A stretch of DNA of 64,000 nt from Siderastrea siderea (Eukaryota; Cnidaria; Anthozoa; Scleractinia; Rhizangiidae), in assembly GCA_964030785.1 (NCBI GenBank), contig OZ034973.1, positions 1,545,632-1,609,631 on the forward strand, written 5' to 3'. Position 1 is the stretch's first letter; every line of letters starts with the position of its first letter. Position numbers and translations under genes: made by a program. Of the stretch, positions 1 to 12,500 are shown piece by piece. The notes under the pieces were generated by a model, which did not search any database, was not told where the DNA came from, and was given only the letters and a program-made list of their open reading frames with translations.

Positions 1-103
1 CTAAAGGTACAGTAGCTGCTCATGCTCTCAATATCTTTCTTGAGAATGGTCAACATTTTTTTCTCCTTACAAAGTTGCTTCTGAGACATGAACATGAAGC
101 AAT

Positions 104-303
104 AGCGCTTTTCACTGTTAACTTTTCCCATTTGCATTACTCTGCATTTAAACGTGGATGTGAGGCAATTTCAGGCAATTTTGCAGTTTCTGCCCAAAAA
201 TTGCCTCACATCCAAGTTCAAACAGTTTCTGGCCAAAATTGCCTCACATCCACGTTCAGATACATTGTAATGCAAGTGAGAAAAGTTAACTGTGAAAAGG
301 GCT
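104..303. repeat. 200-bp foldback (MITE-like) inverted repeat in an eIF4G2 intron
   Basis: The two halves are nearly perfect reverse complements: AGCGCTTTTCACTGTTAACT at the left pairs with AGTTAACTGTGAAAAGGGCT at the right, and inner arms GTGGATGTGAGGCAATTT / AAATTGCCTCACATCCAC pair as well. It has no coding capacity. The apparent 100-residue open frame across it is an artefact. A non-autonomous DNA transposon remnant is the simplest reading. Confidence 0.75.
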
Positions 304-509
304 TTAAGATATCAAGAACAAATAAAATTATTGGCTTGGTTTCTTGGTATGCCACCAAAAAGTATGTTAGTTACTGAGGGAAATTTAATTTGAGCATGGT
401 ATTCCAAAGTGTTTTGAACTTCAGCTTTTGAAGGACACCATGATAGCATACTAGGCACTTATATTTAAAGTTACCCCACAGTCTGATCTGACAGTTGCGT
501 TATGTGTAG

Positions 510-1353
510 GTATGCTGTTGCGCATGTTTGTACTGCTATACGATACTGAAGTAGTAGAAGAGGAAGCATTCCTGAGGTGGAAGGAAGATGTGAGTGAGAA
601 GCATCCTGGCAAAGGAAAGGCTCTCTTTCAGGTACCAAACTTACACTGATCAATTCTTCATGAGTTAACAAACACAATGGAATTGCTCTTGACATCATTT
701 AAGCACAAGGTTGTCAACAGTTTCCAGGATGCCAGTTCTTTTGTTCTTCCATTAATTGTTGGGCGGGGTGGGGAGGGGGGTGGCAGGGAGGGGGTATTTA
801 TTGGATCTATCAGATCTGCTGGTCAATGTCATACACAAGTTAATAGTGTGCAGTTGTTGCTCAATAGCAATTGTTAAATGTGGATCAGCATTTGTTGCAG
901 TGGGAATCGTGTTCTGTTAGATGTATTGAACATAATTTTGCCTTGGTTCATCTTAGAAAGAGGCAGGTTCCAGTTTTCTCTTCCAATAGACAACATTAGC
1001 GTTGAACACGTGGATTTGCTTCAGTGTTCAACAGGGCATGACGAAAAAAGCAACATTTGTTGAACAACATGCAGAAACTCAACTACTTTAGTTGGAGTTG
1101 ACTTTTATGTCATTAGCTCCAGTGTTTCTGCTGTTTTCCACTCACATTTTTACAGTGAAAACTATTATTTCCTGTCATTGAATCAACATTGAGTGCCTGG
1201 ATAATTCTTGTGTGATCACTTTTTGTCTGTCCTGAGTAGTATTTGAGGTTCATTATAAAATTTGCCTTTGTTATGATGTCTGTTCAGGTGAACTCATGGC
1301 TGACATGGCTGGAGACCGCTGACGAGGAAGGAACAGACTCAGAAGCTGAGTAA
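510..1353 (+). CDS. EIF4G2: eIF4G2/DAP5 (p97/NAT1), last two coding exons
   Basis: Seen: two exons, 510-631 and 1288-1353 (stop TAA), join in phase and read MLLRMFVLLYDTEVV..., ...FLRWKEDVSEKHPGKGKALF..., then VNSWLTWLETADEEG and an acidic end. Family knowledge: this is the extreme C-terminus of the W2 (HEAT/MIF4G-like) domain of eIF4G2/DAP5, where PGKGKALFQVN.WLTWLETAEEE is highly conserved. DAP5 is a cytoplasmic scaffold related to eIF4G without the eIF4E site; it supports cap-independent and alternative translation initiation. The rest of the protein lies left of the window; positions 1-509 look like intron, because no upstream W2 sequence could be read there. The start of exon 510 (preceded by TAG) fits a split glycine codon. 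The 3' UTR is probably within 1354-2250, with an AATAAA at 2233-2238. Confidence 0.9.
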
Positions 1354-3194
1354 CCATTCCTGTGTCATCCTCAGACAGGATAAAGAAAGAATAGAAGTGG
1401 AATAAGTTGGCTCGACCATGAAAAGACAGTTGCGAGGGAAAAAAAATAAAAATTGAAAAACAGTGTGTACAATTCACTAAACAGGGATTTTTAATTCATT
1501 TTTTTTTCTCGTGAAGATAATCTGGCGTGTATATTGTTTTAAGAAATTTCACATCAGTGTAATCTTGATAATAAGGATTTGTCACTCAATATCAATATGC
1601 AAGCACTTACGTGCTTTTCATTTATGTTCTGCATTTCTTTGTTATTTTGTCATTTTAGCTAACTCCCCTAGGACAACTTAGCATACAAATAAACCCTCTG
1701 TCAAGCACAAATGAACAATTTCCTGAAATCGAGGAACTTCAATTTCAGAAACAGATCTAACAATGAATTAAATTTACTTTGTAAAGCTTTACTGTAGTAG
1801 ATGTTCAAATGCACTTCGTAGTGACTAGTGAGTTTCCCTGCTAGCAGAGATCTCTCTGAGTTTAGTTAGCTCAACTACTTTAGTTTTTCTTGTTCCTGTG
1901 GAACACCACGATATGTACACACGGTTCTGGTAATTCTGAACGAACATATTGTCAAAGACTCAAAGAGCGGTTTTCTAATGACCATCGTTAAGCCAAAACA
2001 AAACAATAGCATTTGGCAAATCACGACAAATACAAATATTCGCAATGAACTAATTAAAACTCAAAATAAATAGCCCAGTTACCAGATTGGTGTAAAACAA
2101 CTATCATGTTTGCTTCGATTCCTTTGTGTTTGTTGCACAACCAACCGTCAATAGAGTTACCTTCGACAGTTGAAATCTGCTGTATTAAACTGAATTCATT
2201 TGGCAGCTCCGATATTTTTTCTGGTCATTCTGAATAAACTGGACTTTATTTTTGTGACTACTTTTAAGTTTTCATAGCCGCTTTAACGCGATAAATAATA
2301 TTCTTTTTTTAAACGCGGCCCGTCTGTTGTCAATTTTTCCGTTATCCCTACTAATTCCTAAATGAAGAAATAAAGTGTTCCAAACCACAGCATTCGCGTG
2401 TCTTATCTTTAGTATGACTGGTCTTGAGTGGGTACCACGTTGCTGGAGTGTAGGTGGTTTACTTTTAAGTTTTTCTTTTCGGAGATCAAATTGGAATTTG
2501 GTTTTTGTGTACGGAGGGAAACCGGGAAACCTAGAAAAAGGCTGGAAGCAAGGCGAGAATTAAGCCACTTTTGGCGTTAATTTTGGGTTAATACCCTAGG
2601 GTGCGTTAGGGGAAGCGCTCTTACCTCTCAGCACTGAATGGCCGAACCTAGCCTGCGTGGAGACGTTTTCTATTTCCTGGAGACGTCCGTACGCAGGCTA
2701 GCCTGAACCGAGGAAGATGCAGCTTCACATTGCCAGCGGGGCACAGTGGGGGCAGACGCTAAAAGTGGGAAGGGGAGATTCGTCCCCGCGTTTTTCCTTA
2801 TTCCCTTGCATTTCCCGCAGGCTTATAATTAGTTTCACCCTGTGGATTTTACTTGACCCGTGAAATAGATACTAAACTGTTACGCACTATGACACACTAA
2901 TTCCGTTGTTTTCTTTTGTTCAACTTTGACTATTAGACACTAATTGTTAGATATTGTTTCACGGGTTAAGTAAAACCACTCTAATACTGTCTATAATTTA
3001 TAACTGCCTAATTTCTCCTCCTCCCTCTTCTAGGATCCCATGTCGCTCTGTCTCTTCGCAAAACGTTCCATCAGGGAAATGTGGCAGGGATGCCCGTGAA
3101 TTGAAATTTTCGTGTGGACTGGGGCTAGTTAGCGGCGCTCATCATTTTGCCGAGCTGGGGACTGGAAATAGCTTTCACTATTGCGCAACTAAAC
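1354..3194. other. Spacer: eIF4G2 3' UTR and GPATCH4 promoter side
   Basis: No coding exon could be supported here. The left part is the 3' UTR of eIF4G2, with an AATAAA at 2233-2238. A short inverted repeat (TAGCCTGCGT / ACGCAGGCTA) lies at 2649-2700. A GC-richer stretch with a short G/C-rich context, about 2700-3190, precedes the GPATCH4 start and probably holds its promoter and 5' UTR. Confidence 0.5.
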
Positions 3195-6100
3195 ATGGCG
3201 GACGAGCCGGATAATAAGGTTGGGTTTGCGAGAAAACAACTTGAAAAACATGGCTGGTGTGAAGGTGAAGTCTTGTGATTGTAGCATTTAGGGTAACAGT
3301 AGTTATTAACAAAGATTTAAGTGATGTATAAAAGAATTCTTTCTTGTAAGGCGAGCGCAATTACGTAAAGAAAGATAGGCTCCTTTCAATGAATCTCTCA
3401 CGTGGAGAACATGAACTTGTTTATACGTCTTTTCAGTAAGATCGTTAGTGCTTTGTCGGCACTTTCTATTTCTCTTGCGTTTGTACGTCTACTATCTGCA
3501 CCATACATTGTGGTTAGAGTTTTATATTTCATTATGCAAATTACAAGTTAACGGGTTTCGGGGAGTTGTTAAAGCTAAAAATTATGTTAGATACTTGAGC
3601 CATTACCACCAGCTTAATCCACTTCCTTTGTAACCAGTCTATTGATAAAGACAAAAATTGATCACAAAGTGCTGTTACACAGGTGAATTTATTTATTCTC
3701 CATAATTTTTGTTGGCAGGTAAAGGTTTAGGAAAAGAGGAAAGTGGGATTTCAAAAGCTATCAAAGTCAATATTAAAACTGATTCAGCTGGGGTAAGATG
3801 TCATAACTTCAACATGGTTATTTTTACTCTGCAAGGATGCTTGGTGTGCAGGGGTGGAGCCAGGCTTTTTTTTAAAAGGGAACATTGCGAGTATAAAACA
3901 ACAATATGCTATGATTTTTGAGATGAAAAAGCAATAGACACAAGGAGTGAGACAAGTTAGGAAACTTCCCAAGGGGGGGGGGGGGGGGGGGTTGCCACCT
4001 CCTCAGCCTTTCCCCTGGATCTGCCTCTGGTGTGAATAAGAGGAACAAGAGTTTGCTTGAGAGTCCTCTTGGCTCATAAAAAGACTTGAAATCTCTTATT
4101 AACAGAGAAGCCAACATCCAGAGACATGAAATCTGGAGACTTTTTCCTTGTAACCATGCCCTTCATCCCCTCACCCCTCCCCAGGCAACATCCCATCATG
4201 AACCAGTACCACCTACCACCTATCCCTGCATATCTTCCTCCCAGTAGCTATATATTTAGCCATATGCACTGATTTACATGCTGTTCTGAATTTTTTTTTT
4301 TTTCAGGTTGGTTATGATGCTGGTGATCAGTTTAGTTTTCACTGGTGGGATCATGTCTTCAACAAAACTGCAAAGAGTATTGTGGTACAGGAGAGTGAAG
4401 TAAGGACATGTGTTATTACCAGACTATTGTGGCAGGGACAAAGAGAAGACAGCTGTGAGATTGCATAGCTAGCATGGACATGGGTACCCTGTGGGCCAAC
4501 ACAGCCACGCACATGCATTGGGAAAAGTCTTGTTATGCATGTCAACGTCGTGTGTATTTTGGAAACCTTTTCATTCGATTGTTCCGCTTTTATCTTTTCT
4601 CTAAGATGTTTTGCCACCAGGGTTTTGTCTGTGTATTGAAATTAAATTTCATAGCATGGAAACACCCATGTAACACAGCACTTGTGAGATCATGGTAGCA
4701 AGGAGAGGAAAGTGAAAAATTGTTCAAAGTATTGAAGAGGGTTTTGAACAGCAGAAGAGTGAAGAGGATGGGAGGTGGGAGGAAAGGTTTCTGAAAGGCT
4801 ATGTGGGATGGTCAGGTCCCCATGTGTCCCAATCCCATTGCTCTACTGTCTTAGACAACTGGAAGGTTTTGAGTGAAATACCCCAACAGACAACAGACAG
4901 CCAAGAACCAAGAAGCCATGAACCAAGAAACAATACCGCTGTGAAATGTAGTGCATGCTAAAGGAGGAGAGGACCTTCCAAATAAACGAAGACAGGACAA
5001 AAAGTTCTTTTTCCTCTCAGAGCAACAGCCTCTGACACTCAAACATGCTCAGCAAGCAGCTGCTGAGTGGTAACACTGTCAGCAAGCTTTACAGGCTCTG
5101 CAGTTGACATTTTTTTTATTAAGATATTTTTACCTAAAAGCACAGTGACTGTTAATGCTAAAAAATTGTAAAAAAATTGTAAAGATTAGATAAAAAATGA
5201 CATACAGTTAGAAGGAGTGAGGTAAATACGCATTCAAATAATCGTAGACTTTCATAACTGATGTTTGAATACGGTGAAACATGATTTATAAGCTGTAATA
5301 CTTGTTTTTCGTTTGCTGCTTTCTCATTTCTCATTAAAAAAAAGCAACAACAACGTTACCATCTTAATGTACCAGTATTTTTCTGTACAATTGAATCTCG
5401 TGTTATGCTACCACCCTTGAGAGCTGGAAATGGGTCCACTTACAGGAGATGGTCTCTTGTTAGAAGTTCTAAAATATACAAGGTATGACTGATCACTGGC
5501 TCAAATGGGATTTTATGGAGTTGATTGCTTTTGGCGAGATGGTGGCTTATAAGACTGGCTGCTCAGAGAAATTAAGTGTAAAAAATATGAAGTTTGTTTT
5601 GTTTTTATTTTAATTTTGAAAAAATTCTCCAAATATCTACAGGAAGGAGTTGAGGTAGTAAATTCAAGCAAAGCATCATGTGCAGTGAGTAACAAAAGGC
5701 CAAGTAAGAACAACAGCAAACCACTGTTGTATGGCAGATTTGTCAAGGTAAATTACAACATTTCAAGTATGTCCGATAACAGTCTGTCTTATCCTGGCTA
5801 CTGAATAAAATGTTATTCTGTTTAACCCTTTAAGCCCCAGCCACATCATTATGCAAATCCTCCTTGCTGGTCTCTATACATTTTGTTGAGGACTAGGTGG
5901 GAGAACTTGTTTAAATGTCAAGACAATTCATCTTTGGTGATCAATTCTTTATTTCCCGTGACTTGTGTGTGTTACGAGGCACTGATATCATGAGGAGAAA
6001 TTTGATGCTGATCGCTATTGGGGCTTAAAAGGTTAAATTGTTCTTTTCAGGCCTCCAGTCAGACCACACAGAAAGATGTAACACATGATTCTGATGAAGA

Positions 6101-6817
6101 CTCGGATTTGGAAAAAGATTTTTCACATTTGTGAGTAGACTTTCTCAAAAGTCCTTCGCTTCTCATTTTGGGTTCTGGTGGCGGGCCAGTTTTTGCTCAG
6201 TTTTTTTGGGGGGGGTTTTCATACTTTTGAAAAAAAAAAACTCTGAGCTTGACTTGTGGGCAAATCTAACTTGTGAGAGGCATCATTTAATTAGTTTACA
6301 ATTTTAACTTTTTATACTGAATATTGCAACTTCCATCCTGTTGATTTAAACAGATAACATGCAGCTCTTTACAAACTCGATTTAAATGATGAATCTGAGG
6401 CTGGGTTGTACTAGGCAAGGCTTCCTTTTGGGTGTGGGGTTAGGGGAGGTTAACAAGACATGATTTAGGTATGTGATTATTAATAGTATTGATGAATGGT
6501 GTTTCTAGATGTCCAGATGAAAAGCTTTTCCAAGCCTGTGGCGGCAGGACAGCACACAAGTAAGGAAAACCATTCTTGTCATGTGTTTCTGGTCACTTTT
6601 TTAATGATCATTTGTTCAGCATATAATCAATCTTTGTTCCTTCCTCTGAAGTGTTTTTGATGTTTTGGTCAACTGTTAGGGCTGCACGTCATGGCTTCCG
6701 CTTGAATGGTAAACTTCATCGAATTGAAAAGCAAGAAAAACTAGAGACTGCAGTTGATGGGTATGTAAACATAACAAAGCCACTGATGTAGGCCATCTGT
6801 ATAAAGAATTATTATTA

Positions 6818-6857
<40 letters not shown>

Positions 6858-7789
6858 TGATGTATTATACCACTGCCCTCAAGTGCGCACAGCATACTCT
6901 CGATCGGGTATGCATTTCCTAATTTGACTAATTTTCCAAGTGTTCCAAAACGCCGATCTACATTGTTCATTACATTCCAAGACGAGTTTCAGCATAATGG
7001 TAAGAGGTTTTGCAGTCGTCCAGCAAAGTACATTTAGAGATCAAGGACAAATTACCGTAGTTGTATAGTTCTTTTAGTAGAGCAACGCACCGTTATCGCG
7101 GTGGTCATGCCAGGTCCGATTCTCGCTGTAGCGAAATGTTTTAAATTGCTTACACACTGCGACGACCATTCCATTCATTTCAGAAGTTATACACCGAAAA
7201 CAAATAACTGAGTATCAAAAATCTAAGGATTCCTTCTAAAAAATCGAGTTTATTATCTACTTGCAGCCATATCCATTCCAGCTAACTTACCCTGTTCTGT
7301 ATTCATCCCATGTTACGTGTACATTTGTTTCATCAGTGAGATGCGATAGTCAAAAGTCTTTCATTGTCGTTATATTTTAGGAGTGAAACTGACAGTAGAG
7401 AAAGTTCTGAAATGGATCTTGAAAGTAACGAGGTTGAAGAAACACAGCAACATAAGGATAAGGAGAACAGAAAAAACTCTAAGGCGAGTAAGACGAATAA
7501 AGACAGAAAAAAGAGAAAGAGACACAGAGAAATGGAGGAAGAGAAGGAGGACAGACTTGTCGATGAAAGAAACGTGGTTGAAGAAATACAGCAACATAAC
7601 GAAAAGGAAAACAGGAAAAAAGCTAAGGCGAGCAAGAAGGATAAAGACGATCAAAAGAAAAAGAGACAACACAGAGAAATGCAGGGAGAGAATTGGCACA
7701 GACTTGGAGATGAAAGTAATTCTATTGAAGGTGATATGGATAGGAAGCGAGCGAAAAAGAAAAAGAAAGCAAGTAAAATAAAGAGGTGA
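3195..7789 (+). CDS. GPATCH4: G-patch domain-containing protein 4
   Basis: Eight exons: 3195-3264, 3719-3792, 4307-4399, 5643-5747, 6051-6130, 6509-6559, 6680-6760, 7381-7789. All junctions are GT-AG and in phase, giving 320 residues. The start ATG follows AAAC and opens MADEPDNKVGFARKQLEKHG. Seen: a G-patch at about residues 9-55 (GWCEGKGLGKEESGI, then VGYDAGDQF), the family block FHWWDHVFNKTAKSIVV, a second block KLFQACGGRTAHKAARHG, and a long Lys/Glu-rich tail in the last exon (KKKRK-type clusters). That order matches human GPATCH4 closely. Family knowledge: it is a nucleolar/Cajal-body G-patch cofactor that activates the DEAH helicase DHX15 and affects rRNA and snRNA modification. The tail is shorter than in the human protein. 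It lies head-to-tail with eIF4G2 and tail-to-tail with the transporter gene. Confidence 0.93.
5821..6036. repeat. Dispersed MITE-like repeat, copy 1 (GPATCH4 intron 4)
   Basis: The ends are TTTAACCCTTTAAGCCC and GGGGCTTAAAAGGTTAAA, a short terminal inverted repeat. The interior (CATACATTTTGTTGAGGACT..., GATGCTGATCGCTATTGG) recurs at 15112-15342 with scattered differences. The two copies in one 64-kb window show it is an interspersed family. It sits just before the acceptor of exon 5. Confidence 0.75.
6807..6856. repeat. (ATT)n microsatellite
   Basis: About 16 nearly perfect ATT units in GPATCH4 intron 7, with one ATC interruption. Confidence 0.9.
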
Positions 7790-8090
7790 CATGGGCCTGC
7801 GATGTCAACAACGGAATGAGCGCTGTTAACAAACTGTGGAGTCGGGCTGGAGCCCATGACGGCATTGAGAGCGAAGGGTAAAGCAGAAGGAAGCTCATCA
7901 GAGTAAGATGTCAGATTCATGGCTCATTCATGTTGTGGAGAATGGGGTTGGCGCGGCAAGCAAACAACTGCAAAAGGAAGAGACGACTAGATCGTATTTT
8001 TTTTTGTTCCTACGTTTTATTTCAACCTCTCCATAAAACACAGCATCCACCGCAGTTGTTTTAAGGAGAATCGCTATAAAGCTTCTTTCC

Positions 8091-8204
8091 TAGCCTGTGA
8101 ACAGGCTCTCTGGTCGGGGAAAGAGCGAAGAAAACAAAGGGCGGGATCGAGCGAAAAAACGGGGTTTTCGCGCTTTTTCCCCACTGCGGAGCCTGTTCAC
8201 AGGC
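8091..8204. repeat. Short inverted-repeat (MITE-like) element
   Basis: TAGCCTGTGAACAGGCTCTC at the left faces GAGCCTGTTCACAGGC at the right; the arms are themselves palindromic. The interior is about 80 bp of G/C-rich, non-coding sequence. Confidence 0.65.
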
Positions 8205-8455
8205 ATCTTCTTTCCCGCTGGGAGGAGAAGGGGAATCGCGACTCCCCTGAAACAACTGTGTAAAGGAAAGGATGTAAAACACCAAGGTCACCCACTACCT
8301 TATATGAGAACCGTTGTCCTTAGGTACGCATTCAGGCAATGAAATGTGAGATTCTGATACATTGACTTGCGTGGAACAGACTGGTGGAGCAGGCTAAAAA
8401 GTGAAAAAACGCACAAGTGCCAAGACAGTATTTTTGTTACTTTGAATTTAGAACA

Positions 8456-8723
8456 GTTTTCAATTGAGCGTCGAAAGTAATTTGCATTTGCTTTGGTTTT
8501 GCTTTATTGCGCTCTGTGATTGGTTAAAAATCTGGCGACACTTTCTCGACCAATCAGAATTAAAACCAAAATCAATCGTGACTTGTACGCACTGGTTTTC
8601 CCGCGCTTGGCGCCGGATACATGTATTTGATTCAAGTTCTGATTGGTTGATTGTGTTGCTTGCGTGTGTTGTGATTGGCCAGAGTAATTACTTCTGTTTT
8701 GGTTTTACGACTCAATTGAAAAC
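8456..8723. repeat. TIR element (MITE-like)
   Basis: The terminal inverted repeat is GTTTTCAATTGAG / CTCAATTGAAAAC, with further imperfect pairing inward (TTGGTTTTGC / ...TTTTGGTTTTACG). The interior has several CCAAT-box-like ATTGG/CCAAT motifs (GTGATTGG, GACCAATCAG, CTGATTGG, GTGATTGGCC). No open frame of interest. Confidence 0.65.
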
Positions 8724-9101
8724 CCCTCTAAACGAAGCGCACTGACTGTATTCTTCTAGATGGGTGTAGGGGGGCCAGATCACGTTTTAAAGAAAATGAA
8801 ACAATCGTGTCACGGAAACTCTAGTTCACCATCTTTCACGACATCTTGTTTGGTTGCTACGACTTCAGGTCAAATTTAAAACTAAATTCTCGCTCCCAGA
8901 GTAAAACAGAAATATTACGATTATACGCCAAAAACAATAGGGCGAATAACGGCTCATGAAAATACCCTATCCCCTCCCCTCTTCTTCAGAATAATTTAAG
9001 CAGCAAAGTAACATGCATTTGAACAAGACGTGTTTCCAGTTGTTCAGGCCACATCACTCAAGCAGGTTAACGTCCCAGTATTCGCAGCTATTTTCATTAA
9101 C

Positions 9102-9507
9102 GGCGCTGTTACACGAGGTAATTTTTTTTCTTCAACTTGCAACATAACGCTGTTGCGAAACAAGTTGCGGGCGAAATTGCGCGTGCAACACCCCGTCTGC
9201 GCAACCTGTCTTGCAGCAAAAAATTGCGTTGCGAGTGTAACGAAAAGTAGACTAGTCGTCTGTTTTTCGCAGCGTTGCGAGATACGTTGCAGCGTGTAAG
9301 AGATATTCTGCAACTTAACTCGCAATGCTGTCGTCATCTAGACTGCGAGTAGTCTCTAATTTTGTCGCCTCGAAGTTTCGTGCGCGCGCGCGTGTGTATT
9401 TCGCCCGCCCTACAATCGCCATCGCCAAAATTAGAGACTATACTCGCAGTCTAGTCGTCATCCGTCGTATTGCAAGTCGGAGATAAATGGCCTCGTGTAA
9501 CAGCGCC
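9102..9507. mobile_element. Outer MITE with 17-bp TIRs, interrupted by a second element
   Basis: The ends are perfect 17-bp inverted repeats: GGCGCTGTTACACGAGG (9102-9118) and CCTCGTGTAACAGCGCC (9491-9507). The interior is built of TTGCAACA/TTGCGA-type repeats. A different element (9338-9454) has inserted near its right side. Non-coding; non-autonomous DNA transposon by structure. Confidence 0.8.
9338..9454. mobile_element. Nested 117-bp MITE with 7-bp target duplication
   Basis: The element begins CTAGACTGCGAG and ends CTCGCAGTCTAG. Longer arms (AGTCTCTAATTTTG / CAAAATTAGAGACT) pair as well. It is flanked on both sides by TCGTCAT (9331-9337 and 9455-9461), a clear target-site duplication. 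It lies inside the older element 9102-9507 and so is younger than it. Confidence 0.85.
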
Positions 9508-9568
9508 TTGTGGAGACCCTGTTCATTCTTCGCCTTTTCCATTCGCTCTGTTCAATGCCATGCATCAT

Positions 9569-12500
9569 CTACTCTTCCCCACATGGCATTCCTGGCATAG
9601 ATCCATGTCTTTGTTGAAGTCTTTGCCTTTCGCCTTCCACACTGTGCCGCACACCATAAAACAAATAGATGGACATGCCTAGAAAAACGGAAATAAAGAT
9701 GCCAGTACTGAATGTCGCTATTAAACTAGCGAGTGTCACTTTTCACCATCCCAAAATCAACGAAATTACTGGTCAAAGTCTTAAAAAAAAAACTATGGCA
9801 GGACCTGTTATTTTTATCGTTTTTTCAATGGTTGGAGTAAGATGCAAAATACGCGATCGAGTAGAAAAATGGTTTCACTTTACGTTTTGGTATGAAGTTA
9901 CGCATTTCTCGCAGGTGAGCGAAAGGTGAACCAAATGGCCTGGAAAAGGTATTTAAGTGTTAAATTCGCGATGAATAATTATCAGGTAGTGACAAGTTGT
10001 CCAATGAAAAGTTAAGGTGGCCGGTGCTTGCCCTGGCAAATCCTTAAGTTGCGAAGATACTCTTTCGAGCTTCAGTTTGTGTGTGGTTTTTGTCTTCAAA
10101 TACCACGATTGAATTATAAATAAGTCAGTACACTGTAATGTAAACTCACCAATCACCATCCAAACAGCGAATCGTATCCAGGTCAAGTAGGTGAGCTTCA
10201 AGATAAGGAATATGTTGATAAACATCGAGAGAAGTGGAAGTACGGGAACACAGGGGACCATGAATGGTAGGGGCGTCTTATTCTGGGGCAGCCAGAGGAG
10301 GAGGATAGTGGAGCCTATCGGTAGCCATCCTATCAGGGTCACAGCAACAATGGCCCACCATTTAGCCTGTGATAAATAATGGGAACCCCAAATAATCAGC
10401 GCGCTGACTCCTGCAAAACCAATGCAGCTTGTAACTATGGCAACGAGTGCTAACATAGCGGTTCGTTGAGAAGGATGACGGGCTCGTTCCACTCCTAACA
10501 GCGGAGAATCTTCTTTTGAGTTTGAAATATGAGTGCTCAGACTAGCTTCAGATTTGACAAGGCCAACAGTTCCTGGCTGATATCTTAGAATCAAGACACA
10601 CACGGCGACGATAGTGTAAGCCAGGAGCGTGCCAATCGACATCATCTCTACCAAGTCGTGCAGGTTGAAAATGAACGCAAGAATTGCAGAGAACACCCCT
10701 GATATCAATGTAGCAATCATGGGAATTTCTGTCCTGGGATTTACCTTGGCGAGGAATCTGAAAAAAAAAACACTGCATGTCTTGATCAGCAGCGGAGGGT
10801 GGGGTGGGCGTAGATGGCGCGTCCAACTTTCGACCGTCAGTGGCTTAAACCGAGCTAGATGATGATGATGATGATGACGATGTTGATGATGGTAATGATG
10901 ATGATGATGATAATAACACGCTTTATTTCTATAGCGCCATTTCACTAATAAACCAATAGCGCTTAACAAAACTACTCAACTATATAAACCTTACGTTACT
11001 AATATGATAATTTACTAATATAAAGACAGATAAAAGTTAGCAAAGATCTAAAAAGAGCGGCTACATAAGAGTCTTCACTCTACTCTTAAAAGTACTTAAG
11101 CATGCTGTGGTTCTAATATAATCTGGGAAGTTATTCACAGCATAGGTGCGATTACTAGCTAGATCTCTGTCTTCACATTTTGTCCTTATGTTTTGGCTAG
11201 ACTAGGAAACATTAATTAATGTAGGGTAAGTTTTTTCTCCATTTAGCCCACTTTTGGCAGCAAAACTTGCAGTTATCCACCCCACTCCACGCACACTCTG
11301 TAGTTTTGTACCCTCACCAGATTTCGCTCTTCATGTTATCAAATATAGCCTCTCAAAGCACATACAGCCGCTTTTTATTTGAAAATCTCGTTGATAATAC
11401 CAAAGTGTTATAAAAGTATGACCATATTTTTATGGGCCAGCGGTGGTTGGATCAACATGGTCCAACTAAATATTCTTACTTGAAAATGAGGCCATCGTTT
11501 GCCATGGAGTACAGCATTCTGGGTAACGGCACAAGTGCTCCAAGTAGAGATGACGTCAGTCCACACAGGGCTCCGATGGCGATCACATATTTGGCCCAGC
11601 GTGAGCCTCTCATGGCGAATACCTTTGGTAATGTCCCTCCTACAGGGAGGGTACTGTAGGGCCACATCAGGGTCAAGACAGCTGATACACCGAAATACGC
11701 CAGGAAACAGATACCTGTTAAAGAGTATGGTGAATGAAGTTTTATTTGGTTTATTGAGGCACCACAGGTAACCAAAGCCTAATATGAGAGTAATATGAGA
11801 GTTTGTAAGGAGCCGAAGTTCGATCGGCGGTTTTCCGCCGAAAATTCATTAAAATCAAAATAAAGTTTGAAAAATCTTACCTGTTGTGTGTCTGCTGTGT
11901 TTTTATCGCTTTTCCGAGCTTCTGGAGGTAGGTTTCTTTAGTACGTGACATGCTGTCGCATCGACTGTTAAGCAGGAAATCTCCTAAAACGGCCTCCAGA
12001 TTTTGATTTTAATGTATTTTCGGCGGGATACCGCAGATTATTTTGATCGAATTTCAGCTCCATACAAACTCTCATATTACGCTTTGGTCACCTGTGGAGG
12101 CACGAACTACTGATTCTAACATACCGTAAAATTCCGATAAGAAGCCTCCAGAATATAAGCCCTCTACATCTCATTCGCCAAAAGCACTCCGCTAATACCC
12201 CTTCCCCCCCCCCCGGAATATAAGCTCGTGGGTTAAAGGCGTAATATCCTCCGATTATACAAGTCCTCATACAAACTACTTTATTATTCTACCTACCTTC
12301 ATAGCAATTTGAATACTGCACGTACAAATTGAAAAAAAAAACAAGCAAATTACATCGTAACATTTGTAAGAATCGAGATAATTTTAAAGTTCGATCGTAC
12401 GATCATTGTTACTGCATTCCTTATAGCTGTGCTATTTCTTTTTCTTAGGAGGAAACAGATAGTATTTACAAGGAGGTTCAATTCCTCCACGTTGTACCGT

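Larger units (their letters stand above)
7790..9568. other. Intergenic, convergent 3' ends of GPATCH4 and the SLC7 gene
   Basis: No coding exon is visible. The span is mostly MITE-like inverted repeats (8091-8204, 8456-8723, 9102-9507 with a nested insertion). The 3' UTRs of both neighbouring genes must end here, but no single polyadenylation signal stands out. Confidence 0.5.

Noticed and set aside
7370..7792. 140-codon minus-strand frame opposite the last GPATCH4 exon
   Set aside because: It is the antisense shadow of the Lys/Glu-rich GPATCH4 tail.
9953..10149. Read-through end of the third SLC7 exon as the protein's C-terminus
   Set aside because: The read-through residues do not resemble CATs, while splicing from 10150 to 9678 restores the conserved YLFYGVRHS end in phase.
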